Assembly (NCBI GenBank): GCA_946633495.1
Contig: CAMPAX010000124.1
Location: 1 to 6,995, forward strand
DNA from: an uncultured Lachnospiraceae bacterium
GTDB lineage: Bacteria > Bacillota > Clostridia > Lachnospirales > Lachnospiraceae
DNA length: 6,995 bases
Direction: 5' to 3'
Positions within the stretch are counted from its first letter, which is position 1. The number at the start of each line of letters is the position of its first letter. Under the pieces are notes generated by a model. That model had not been told where the DNA came from. It searched no databases and was given only the letters and a program-made list of their open reading frames with translations. This document shows positions 1-5,249 of this stretch, one piece after another. A program made the translations under genes and the position numbers.

Positions 1-671
1 CAGAGGTCACAAGGCACGATGTAGAGATTTCCGTCCTGCGGATATTCGTGGTTCTGGCCCCCCGGAAGCTTCTCTTTGTTCTGCCCGCCCGAGATCATCT
101 CCCGGTTCTGTCCTGCCCCGGACATAACTCCTTGTATGGCGTCCGCCGTACTCTGCCCCCTCGATGACGGTCTCGGCGAACCCAGCCTCCGTCGCTTAAC
201 ACCCGCGGCAAGAGCCATGGAGTGGAGATTGTTTCTCGAGCTGTATTCGGAATTTACAAGAAGCTTTACACCGTAGGTATCGATCAGATACTCGAACTGG
301 TCCTTCATGAAGCCGACCACCACGGTTATGTCCGTGATATCCACTTCATGGAGCTGGCGGATCAGTCTCTCGATCAGCCGCTCACCTCTCACCATAAGGA
401 GGGCTTTCGGACTGGTGAGATTGATGGGCACCATTCTCATCCCGAAACCGGCCGCAAGGATCACGGCTCTTCTCGGTCTGTTCGCCGAGAGCTCCTGATC
501 CGCCAAATGCGTCAACCGGAAATCCTCTGTGAGATACCCGGCTTCTTTTAATGCTTTCAGGGATTTATTCACGGATCCCAGCGAACGACCGGACTGCTCC
601 GATAAGATCCGCTGGTTCTCGAACGGCTTCTCTGCCAGTAAAATTAAGATGTCAGCTTCCTGTTTGTTCAT
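1..671 (-). CDS. licC: Winged-helix / LicC-type nucleotidyltransferase fusion, 3' end cut by window
   Basis: The visible 223 codons start with ATG at 669-671 and run off the window without a stop. Residues 1-65 look like a winged helix of MarR type (an ILILLAEKPFENQRILSEQSG helix pair, then a SVNKSLKALKEAGYL recognition-helix-like stretch). From residue 69 a nucleotidyltransferase fold begins: AVILAAGFGMRM, SPKALL, then IERLIRQLHE and VVVGFMKDQFEYL. These are the nucleotide-binding loop and PK motif of LicC-like CTP:phosphocholine cytidylyltransferases, which activate choline phosphate for transfer to surface glycans. Such proteins in Clostridia often continue into a choline-kinase domain, which would lie outside. 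Residues 158-213 interrupt the fold with Arg-, Gly- and Gln-rich sequence before it resumes at GNLYIVPCDL. The reading frame is the same on both sides, so this is an insertion and not a frameshift. AGGAG at 684-688 lies 12 bases from the ATG, which is long. Substrate is inferred from the family. Confidence 0.85.
   Translation of the reverse strand, partial: MNKQEADILILLAEKPFENQRILSEQSGRSLGSVNKSLKALKEAGYLTEDFRLTHLADQELSANRPRRAVILAAGFGMRMVPINLTSPKALLMVRGERLIERLIRQLHEVDITDITVVVGFMKDQFEYLIDTYGVKLLVNSEYSSRNNLHSMALAAGVKRRRLGSPRPSSRGQSTADAIQGVMSGAGQNREMISGGQNKEKLPGGQNHEYPQDGNLYIVPCDL
39..119 (-). repeat. licC: Three in-frame 27-nt tandem repeats inside the licC-like gene
   Basis: Three consecutive 9-codon units read GAGQNREMI, SGGQNKEKL and PGGQNHEYP (residues 185-211). 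The strand-reversed core gttctg recurs at 51, 78 and 105, an exact 27-base period. Only the GGQNxE core is well kept, so the repeats are old or under protein-level selection. They form the end of the extra segment in the nucleotidyltransferase domain. Loss or gain of a unit would keep the frame. Confidence 0.8.
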
Positions 672-689
672 AAAGAAATGGTTCTCCTG

Positions 690-756
690 ATTTCGTGAAC
701 ATTCAATCCGTATTATACACTTGTTCACATAATTGTCAATACTAAATTTCGTGAAC
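690..756 (-). promoter_or_regulatory. Three evenly spaced GTGAAC boxes, candidate operators
   Basis: The 11-mer atttcgtgaac occurs exactly at 690-700 and 746-756. An inverted, less perfect copy lies between them (721-733, core gttcac 723-728). The three six-base cores begin at 695, 723 and 751, so the spacing is 28 bp twice, with alternating orientation. One box lies upstream of the -35, one within the promoter spacer and one just after the predicted transcription start. That layout suits repression by a dimeric winged-helix protein. The first gene transcribed from here encodes an N-terminal winged helix, so autoregulation is the simplest inference. Confidence 0.6.
712..739 (-). promoter_or_regulatory. 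Near-consensus sigma-A promoter for the licC-like gene
   Basis: On the minus strand TTGACA (734-739) is followed after 16 bases by TATAAT (712-717); both hexamers match the housekeeping consensus perfectly. Transcription should start near 703-705, giving a leader of roughly 33 bases before the ATG at 671. The promoter lies just downstream of the terminator at 766-799, so the licC-like gene is a separate transcription unit from the genes before it. Confidence 0.85.
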
Positions 757-765
757 GACTGTATC

Positions 766-799
766 AAAAAAACTGCCCACAATGAATGTGAGCAGTTTT
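766..799 (-). terminator. Rho-independent terminator after the SDR gene
   Basis: The minus strand reads AAAACTGC, one unpaired base, CAC, a 7-base loop, GTG, one unpaired base, GCAGTTTT. The T-run extends to seven bases. The inverted arms are 769-780 and 788-799. It sits 39 bases after the stop codon of the SDR gene and before the promoter of the licC-like gene, so it ends the upstream unit. The A-run on the other arm gives it weak bidirectional character, but no plus-strand gene approaches it. Confidence 0.85.
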
Positions 800-837
800 C
801 GTCTATTTGTGTGGTAAACTCCCCTCTTACACTTCGT

Positions 838-1911
838 TTAGAAGTCAGGGCGTGAGCCCAGAATCTCCCGGAGCACTTCCACCGTCTCCGCGAACCCGGC
901 GGGAGCATCAAAGCAGCCCTTCCAGCCAAGGCTTTCCAGTCCCGTACTGTCTAAGGAGGAATTGCTCATGGGATTGAACCCTTTCTTTTCTTCTTCTGTG
1001 GGAAGCTCCATGCGAAGCGTAACTCCCGCAGAGTCTGCCAGAAGTTCAGCCATCTCACGGATACTTACGATAGCGTCCGGATTGGAGATATTGTAGGCAT
1101 GTACACCTTCCCCCCGAAGCAGAACGGTCAGGATCGCAGATGCACAGTCAAGGCAATGGCAGTAACTACGTAACTGTGCGCCGTCACTCTTCATCACGAT
1201 ATCCTCACCCCGTGCCGCAGCATAGGCCCAGGCGGAAGCCACCCGGCGATCCATGGGGGATGCCGTCGGTCCATAAATATGCCCGGGACGAACGATCACC
1301 GACTCTACTCCGTATTCATCTGCATAGGACGCACAGAGCGTTTCAGCCGCACGTTTTCCTACAGAATAAGAATTTCTTGCGGATAGAAGATCGATGTATC
1401 CGTATTCTCCTTCACGGTAGGGCTGGTCCCCTTCCTTTTTCCCGTACACCTCACTGGAGCTGATATACAGGAGACGCTTTGTGCCGGATGCTTTCGCCAC
1501 ATCCAGCAGGTATTTCATGCCGGTGAAGTTACTCATCATGGTTTCCACCGGTTCCTTTACGATCATGTCCGGTGATGCATTGCTCGCACCATGGATGATG
1601 TAATCCGCTTTTTCCGTAATCTCGTTGTCGGTTCTGGAAGCATCATATACAACGAATTGGAAATAAGCCCTGTCACAGTACTCCCCGAACCGGTCCGTCA
1701 TCTCCTTCAGCCAACGTCCCGCTGCAAGAATACGGATGGGAGTATCATGCGTCTCATTATAGCGGATCAGGATATCCACCACCGGAGAGAGCACCAGACC
1801 TGCCGCACCGGTGATCATTACAGACTTCCCCGCCAGCTCCCCAAGAAATGGGAGAGTGTTTTCCGTCACTCTATCTATGTCCTGAAACCAACGATTGCTT
1901 TTGTATATCAT
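838..1911 (-). CDS. Extended SDR: NAD-dependent epimerase/dehydratase-type sugar enzyme
   Basis: A 357-residue member of the extended short-chain dehydrogenase family, which modifies nucleotide-bound sugars in the cytoplasm using NAD(P). Positions count from this start. The cofactor loop VMITGAAGLVLS lies near 32-42 and lacks the usual third glycine (Leu instead). The catalytic set is present: ISSSEVYG (about 150-157), then Tyr182 and Lys186 in SYSVGK. RPGHIYGP (208-215) is the usual motif after the active site. I chose the ATG at 1909-1911 because GGAAG lies 6 bases before it and because about 25 residues before the first strand suits the family. An ATG at 1972-1974 would add 21 atypical residues. 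It follows an IspD/TarI-type cytidylyltransferase, so the pair may make a CDP-linked polyol or sugar. The exact reaction (epimerase, dehydratase, decarboxylase or reductase) cannot be read from sequence. Confidence 0.88.
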   Translation of the reverse strand: MIYKSNRWFQDIDRVTENTLPFLGELAGKSVMITGAAGLVLSPVVDILIRYNETHDTPIRILAAGRWLKEMTDRFGEYCDRAYFQFVVYDASRTDNEITEKADYIIHGASNASPDMIVKEPVETMMSNFTGMKYLLDVAKASGTKRLLYISSSEVYGKKEGDQPYREGEYGYIDLLSARNSYSVGKRAAETLCASYADEYGVESVIVRPGHIYGPTASPMDRRVASAWAYAAARGEDIVMKSDGAQLRSYCHCLDCASAILTVLLRGEGVHAYNISNPDAIVSIREMAELLADSAGVTLRMELPTEEEKKGFNPMSNSSLDSTGLESLGWKGCFDAPAGFAETVEVLREILGSRPDF

Positions 1912-1928
1912 ACTTCTCTTCCGCTCCA

Positions 1929-2045
1929 CTATCCGGATGCCATTTCCGGACATCCTTTTCTGTCCCAGGTCCATGTCGGCACCTGAGTTTTCATAGTCAT
2001 TCCACGTCGAGGTGCATATTTCCGCACATACTTAGACAATTTCAT
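1929..2045 (-). CDS. Possible 38-residue basic small protein between ispD-like and SDR genes
   Basis: A short ORF begins with ATG (MKLSKYVRKYAPRRGMTMK...) and ends with TAG 17 bases before the preferred SDR start. A GGAAGG Shine-Dalgarno-like stretch lies about 9 bases upstream. The N-terminal half carries many Lys and Arg residues; there is no membrane segment and no motif I recognise. It fills most of the 152-base gap between two co-directional genes, and its stop lies just before the SDR ribosome binding site, which would suit translational coupling. It could equally be a leader peptide, a remnant of a lost gene or chance. It overlaps, in another frame, the long-start version of the SDR gene. 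Confidence 0.3.
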   Translation of the reverse strand: MKLSKYVRKYAPRRGMTMKTQVPTWTWDRKGCPEMASG

Positions 2046-2063
2046 TAAGGTAGGCCTTCCGGT

Positions 2064-2777
2064 TTACTTTAGCCAGTCCGCGCGCTTCGCAGCCAGCAAG
2101 GCCTTGAAGATATCCAGATCCTCCACGGTAGTCAGTTTGATATTCTTCTCCGACCCCTGCGAGAAATACACCTGTTTCCCCATCTCGATCATCAACGTAC
2201 AGGACGCAACGGAATTCGTAATTCCCGCCTCCAACGCCTGCCGATGCAGCTCTGCCAGTTCTCCGATCCGGAATGCCTGGGGAGTCTGCGTCCGTTTCAG
2301 CCGGTCTCTGGGATAGCTTCCCACAGATACATGCCCGTCCTCCGTCTGCATCATCGCCTCCGCGCAGGGGATCACCGTGATGGCATTTCCCTCCTGCAGC
2401 GCAACACGGATATTATCGGAAATGATCTCTGCCGAGACCATGGGACGGATGGCATCGTGGATCAGCACCAGATCCTGAGGATCATACAGCTTCTCCAATG
2501 CATACACACCATTTCGAATGGATCCCTGTCCGTTCTCTCCGCCGGGGATCACATGCTGCAGCTTTGTGATATTGAACTGCTTTGCATACGCCTGCAGGAC
2601 CTGCTCCCAGCCTGAGATGCAGACCACTGCGATGGCATCGATCTCCGGATGGTTCTGAAATGCTTCCAAAGTATATACGATGACAGGCTTTTCATTTACC
2701 GTAAGAAACTGCTTCGGGATATCCTGATGCATACGATTTCCTGAACCGCCCGCTATGATAAGTGCAATGTTGCTCAT
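2064..2777 (-). CDS. ispD: IspD/TarI-family cytidylyltransferase
   Basis: A 237-residue enzyme of the IspD/TarI fold, about the usual length, which joins CMP from CTP to a phosphorylated polyol. Visible motifs: the nucleotide loop IIAGGSGNRM (7-16), IPKQF (20-24), GGENGQGSIRNG (79-90), IHDAIRP (106-112), RTQTPQAF (162-169) and EKNIKLTTVEDL (210-221). The start at 2775-2777 has GGGGG 7 bases upstream; an earlier ATG at 2828 would add 17 residues that do not fit the fold. In true IspD the HDAxRP motif is usually HDAARP and a TDxA-type motif lies further on. Here they read HDAIRP and TNSVAS, closer to what I recall of ribitol-5-phosphate cytidylyltransferases (TarI). With capsule genes upstream and an SDR downstream, CDP-polyol synthesis for surface glycan is more likely than isoprenoid synthesis. 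The symbol is only a family-level name. Confidence 0.88.
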   Translation of the reverse strand: MSNIALIIAGGSGNRMHQDIPKQFLTVNEKPVIVYTLEAFQNHPEIDAIAVVCISGWEQVLQAYAKQFNITKLQHVIPGGENGQGSIRNGVYALEKLYDPQDLVLIHDAIRPMVSAEIISDNIRVALQEGNAITVIPCAEAMMQTEDGHVSVGSYPRDRLKRTQTPQAFRIGELAELHRQALEAGITNSVASCTLMIEMGKQVYFSQGSEKNIKLTTVEDLDIFKALLAAKRADWLK

Positions 2778-2847
2778 GTTGTTTCCCCCGTCAAATCCCT
2801 TCCATGTGAATTCTGTGTAAACACACAACCGACTTTATTTGAAACAA

Positions 2848-2879
2848 GGGAAGGAATCAGTTCTAACTGACCCTCCCCT
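2848..2879 (-). terminator. Imperfect hairpin between cpsD and ispD-like genes, possible attenuator
   Basis: The minus strand carries TCAGTT, a 2-base loop and AACTGA, extended by G-rich and C/T-rich arms pairing through G-C and several G-U pairs. A short, interrupted T-rich stretch (TTGTTT) follows. It lies 43 bases after the kinase stop codon and 70 bases before the next start. It could partly terminate transcription and lower expression of the sugar-activation genes relative to the regulatory genes. The weak T-tract makes full termination doubtful. Confidence 0.45.
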
Positions 2880-2922
2880 CGCAGTCGCAAATGCATATTG
2901 ATTATGATACAGGCTCCTTTGC

Positions 2923-3699
2923 TTACTCTGATTCAGCAGAAGAGTCTGATTTCTTTTTCTTTGCATCTGATTTTGATTTATCGGCTTCCGGCTCGTCATT
3001 GCCATAGCCGTAATCATCATAATAGCCGTAGTAGCCCTTATAATATCCGTAATATCCCTTACCACCGGCCTGAACCTTGTTCAGTACCACACCCAGGATC
3101 TTGCATCCGCTCTGATCCAGCTGCCTCTTGACATTCTGTACTACCTTGAAGCTGATAGCATCAGACTCAACCACGAGGATGGTTCCGTCACAGTTCTTTG
3201 CTACAAGAACCGCGTCGATGACTGATCCCAACGGCGGGCAGTCAATAACGATCATGTCAAACTGCTCCCGAAGAGTCTGTATCATCTTCGTGAATTTCGG
3301 ACGACCAAGCAGCTCTGCCGGATTCGGTGCCTTGGCACCCGTGAAGATCACCGACAGATTCGGAATATCCGATTCATATATAACGGCTTCCAGTTCTTTC
3401 GTCTGACCGGTAAGATAATGAGAGAGACCCTTTGTCTCCTTATCCACGCCATAACGTGCCAGAGTTACGGATTTACGAATATCAGCATCGATATACAGCA
3501 CTTTTTTTCCATCCTCTGCAAAGGAAGCAGCCAGATGGAACGATACCTCTGATTTTCCTTCATTCGGAACAGAACTCGTTACAGCCACTACCCGGATGTC
3601 CTCACCCGAGAAAGTGATATTTGTACGAACGCGCTTATATGCTTCATTCGTCTTGAAGTCCAGTTCCTTCTTATTCTCGAATACAATCTTCTGCGCCAA
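2923..3699 (-). CDS. cpsD: CpsD-type bacterial tyrosine kinase (BY-kinase)
   Basis: A 258-residue cytoplasmic kinase that autophosphorylates on a C-terminal tyrosine cluster and, with its membrane adaptor, regulates polymerisation and export of capsule. The P-loop TSSVPNEGKS (41-50; Lys49, Ser50) is followed by Walker A' VLYIDADIR (67-75; Asp71, Asp73) and Walker B MIVIDCPP (149-156; Asp153). The C-terminus has 10 tyrosines between 216 and 232, arranged as KGYYGYY twice, then a charged Lys/Asp/Ser/Glu tail. Length fits the stand-alone Firmicutes kinase, separate from its adaptor. The start is TTG: AAGGAG lies 7 bases upstream and MAQK in frame suits the fold. The 31-base gap after the adaptor gene implies co-transcription and adaptor activation of the kinase; the phosphatase two genes upstream should reverse its phosphorylation. 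Confidence 0.95.
   Translation of the reverse strand: MAQKIVFENKKELDFKTNEAYKRVRTNITFSGEDIRVVAVTSSVPNEGKSEVSFHLAASFAEDGKKVLYIDADIRKSVTLARYGVDKETKGLSHYLTGQTKELEAVIYESDIPNLSVIFTGAKAPNPAELLGRPKFTKMIQTLREQFDMIVIDCPPLGSVIDAVLVAKNCDGTILVVESDAISFKVVQNVKRQLDQSGCKILGVVLNKVQAGGKGYYGYYKGYYGYYDDYGYGNDEPEADKSKSDAKKKKSDSSAESE
3019..3060 (-). repeat. cpsD: 21-nt tandem duplication encoding the kinase tyrosine cluster
   Basis: Two adjacent 21-base units encode KGYYGYY twice (residues 214-227) and match at 18 of 21 bases. Further YGY-type tyrosines follow. Unit gain or loss would change the number of phosphorylatable tyrosines by four without shifting the frame. Confidence 0.75.
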
Positions 3700-3706
3700 G
3701 GGAATT

Positions 3707-3712
3707 CTCCTT
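3707..3712 (-). promoter_or_regulatory. Strong Shine-Dalgarno that fixes the TTG start of cpsD
   Basis: The minus strand reads AAGGAG, then 7 bases, then TTG. There is no ATG or GTG in this frame between the site and the conserved N-terminus, so the strong ribosome binding site decides for TTG at 3697-3699. Confidence 0.8.
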
Positions 3713-3730
3713 CCGAATTATAGTACGGTT

Positions 3731-4480
3731 CTAAGATCTGCTCTTCCTGTGCCTCTTATGTTTTGAGGTACTGTCGTGTCCGTGTGTCCTACGCTTGGAT
3801 ACACCCTCTTCCAGAGGAATCATACCCAATACGTTCAGACCCAGATACTTCTCTACATCTTCGCCGTTCTTGATGGAATCGTTCATCATGTACTGAATGA
3901 TGATGATCGCGCATGCAAGCACAAATCCCAGGAGAGCACCGATAATTCCGTTCTTTTTCATGCTCGGGGCAATGGGTGTCGACGGCAGCTGACCATAATC
4001 CATGATATTCGGACGTTCCGTATCCATGACCTCAGCCGTCTTTGCTACGGATACATTTGTCAGCTCATCAACAATCTTCTTCGCAAGGTATGCGTCACTG
4101 TCCTTTACAGAAATCTCCAGGAAACGGGTGTTGTCCGGATTATTGACGCTGATCATTGACTTCAAAGCTTCATAATTGGTGTTAAGGCCGAGATTCTGGA
4201 TAACTTCCTCCAGAACCGGACGGCTGGTAATGATAACTTTGTAATCCTGAGTCAACTGTGTACCGATCTGGAAATCTGCCAGGCTGGTGATGCTGTCTCT
4301 CTTAGACAGGATATAAATTGTCGAAGAACTGCTGTAAGTCGGTTTTACAAACAGCATGGTGTATCCGATCATGATACCAAGGCCCAGAGCCGCAAGCAAA
4401 ATGATCAGCCAGATCTTGGCAATTAACGCGTGGAAGACCTCCACAAGGTCGATTTCGGTCTCTTCGTATTTCTCTTCCAT
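3731..4480 (-). CDS. cpsC: Wzz/CpsC-type chain-length determinant and kinase adaptor
   Basis: A 249-residue polysaccharide co-polymerase that sets polymer chain length and activates the partner tyrosine kinase at the membrane. The acidic N-terminus (EEKYEETEIDLVEVF) precedes a first membrane segment at about 22-44. The external domain runs to about 175 (YSSSSTIYIL, LTQDYKVIITSRPVLEEVI). A proline-rich motif, LPSTPIAPS (165-173), stands before the second membrane segment (178-198), as is typical of Wzz-type proteins. The remaining cytoplasmic tail (199-249) includes DVEKYLGLNVLGMIPL, typical of kinase adaptors, and ends in an unusually basic His/Lys/Arg-rich stretch. AGGAG lies 5 bases from the ATG. 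It sits 31 bases after the phosphatase gene and 31 before the kinase gene, so the three are surely co-transcribed. Confidence 0.93.
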   Translation of the reverse strand: MEEKYEETEIDLVEVFHALIAKIWLIILLAALGLGIMIGYTMLFVKPTYSSSSTIYILSKRDSITSLADFQIGTQLTQDYKVIITSRPVLEEVIQNLGLNTNYEALKSMISVNNPDNTRFLEISVKDSDAYLAKKIVDELTNVSVAKTAEVMDTERPNIMDYGQLPSTPIAPSMKKNGIIGALLGFVLACAIIIIQYMMNDSIKNGEDVEKYLGLNVLGMIPLEEGVSKRRTHGHDSTSKHKRHRKSRS

Positions 4481-4511
4481 GTGCTCTCCTAATTCTAACT
4501 GTTATCGTTGA

Positions 4512-5240
4512 TCAATCTATATATTTCCCCTGCACCATGATCTCAGCCGCACCGTGAAGCATAAAATCTGCTTCTTCATCGCCGCAATGCTTCCGGATCC
4601 ATGGAATATAGTCCTGTGTATAGGGTGCCCGGCTGTCCACATTATGGGCATCCGTTGCAAAGAAGGTGATATATCCTTCTTTTACAAGCTTCCGGCACCA
4701 ACGTTTGTTCTCATTTAAAAAGCCGCCCTCGATACTGGAAATGTTCATCTGCAGAAGCGCTTTCATGTCCATCAGCTCTTCAATGCGTTCCATCCGTTTT
4801 ACCAGACTGAGATACCGTTCCACATGAGCAATGATGGGCCAATAACGAGCTTCCGACAGAAGCCGGATCGCCTCACGAATCTGACGGAACGGGGTTCGGA
4901 CGCTGAACTCTACCAGCACGTATCGCGTACCATTCATGGTGTGGATCTCACCGGATTTCAGGAGGTCGATCACGCCTTCCTCATAGAGGATCTCATTTCC
5001 AAGATAAAACTCCATATCCGGAAATCGTTCCGCAGCCGCCGCACGAACTTCTTCGAATCTGGCGTCTAACTCCTCCGATTTCTTATAATGATTCCGTCCG
5101 ATCATGAAATGGGGCGTGAAAAGGATCTTCCGAGTTCCCTCTTCGTATGCGATCTGGAGCATATCGAGGGTCATTTCCATATTCTTCGAACCGTCGTCAA
5201 CGCCGGGAAGTAAATGGCAATGCATATCGAAAAGTTCCAT
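4512..5240 (-). CDS. cpsB: CpsB-type PHP-domain tyrosine-protein phosphatase
   Basis: A 242-residue manganese-dependent phosphatase of the polymerase-and-histidinol-phosphatase (PHP) family that removes phosphate from the CpsD tyrosine cluster. Metal-binding motifs are all visible: DMHCHLLPGVDDG (5-17; His7, His9), TPHF (42-45; His44), GNEI (81-84; Glu83), IAHVERY (137-143; His139) and ATDAHN (195-200; Asp197, His199). The length matches the family and no key residue is missing. The start follows GAGG a few bases upstream, and only 9 bases separate it from the stop of the membrane-protein gene before it, so the two are probably co-translated. There is no signal peptide or membrane segment, consistent with a cytoplasmic enzyme acting on the kinase. 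Confidence 0.94.
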   Translation of the reverse strand: MELFDMHCHLLPGVDDGSKNMEMTLDMLQIAYEEGTRKILFTPHFMIGRNHYKKSEELDARFEEVRAAAAERFPDMEFYLGNEILYEEGVIDLLKSGEIHTMNGTRYVLVEFSVRTPFRQIREAIRLLSEARYWPIIAHVERYLSLVKRMERIEELMDMKALLQMNISSIEGGFLNENKRWCRKLVKEGYITFFATDAHNVDSRAPYTQDYIPWIRKHCGDEEADFMLHGAAEIMVQGKYID

Positions 5241-5249
5241 ATCGTCCTC

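Noticed and set aside
39..119. CRISPR-like array
   Set aside because: The repeats are directly adjacent with no spacers, lie within a coding frame and are only three degenerate units.
39..200. Frameshift in the licC-like gene
   Set aside because: Conserved motifs before and after the odd segment are in the same frame, and the segment contains in-frame 9-codon repeats. It is an insertion, not a compensated frameshift that I can detect.
76..551. Plus-strand open frames across the licC-like gene
   Set aside because: They are antisense to a minus-strand frame with clear nucleotidyltransferase motifs and have no recognisable protein sequence of their own.
1909..1974. Longer start for the SDR gene at 1974
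   Set aside because: The added 21 residues are atypical for extended SDRs, and the ATG at 1911 has a well-placed GGAAG. The longer form is not excluded, because AGGTG precedes 1974.
2775..2828. Longer start for the ispD-like gene at 2828
   Set aside because: The first conserved strand begins right after the ATG at 2777, which has a G-rich Shine-Dalgarno. The 17 extra residues match nothing in the family.
2835..3065. Minus-strand 76-residue frame downstream of and overlapping cpsD
   Set aside because: It mostly overlaps the tyrosine-cluster end of cpsD in another frame and has no ribosome binding site or motif that I can see.
3285..3300. Another TTCGTGAA copy within cpsD
   Set aside because: It is a single 8-mer in coding sequence with no partner at 28 bp, so it is likely chance.
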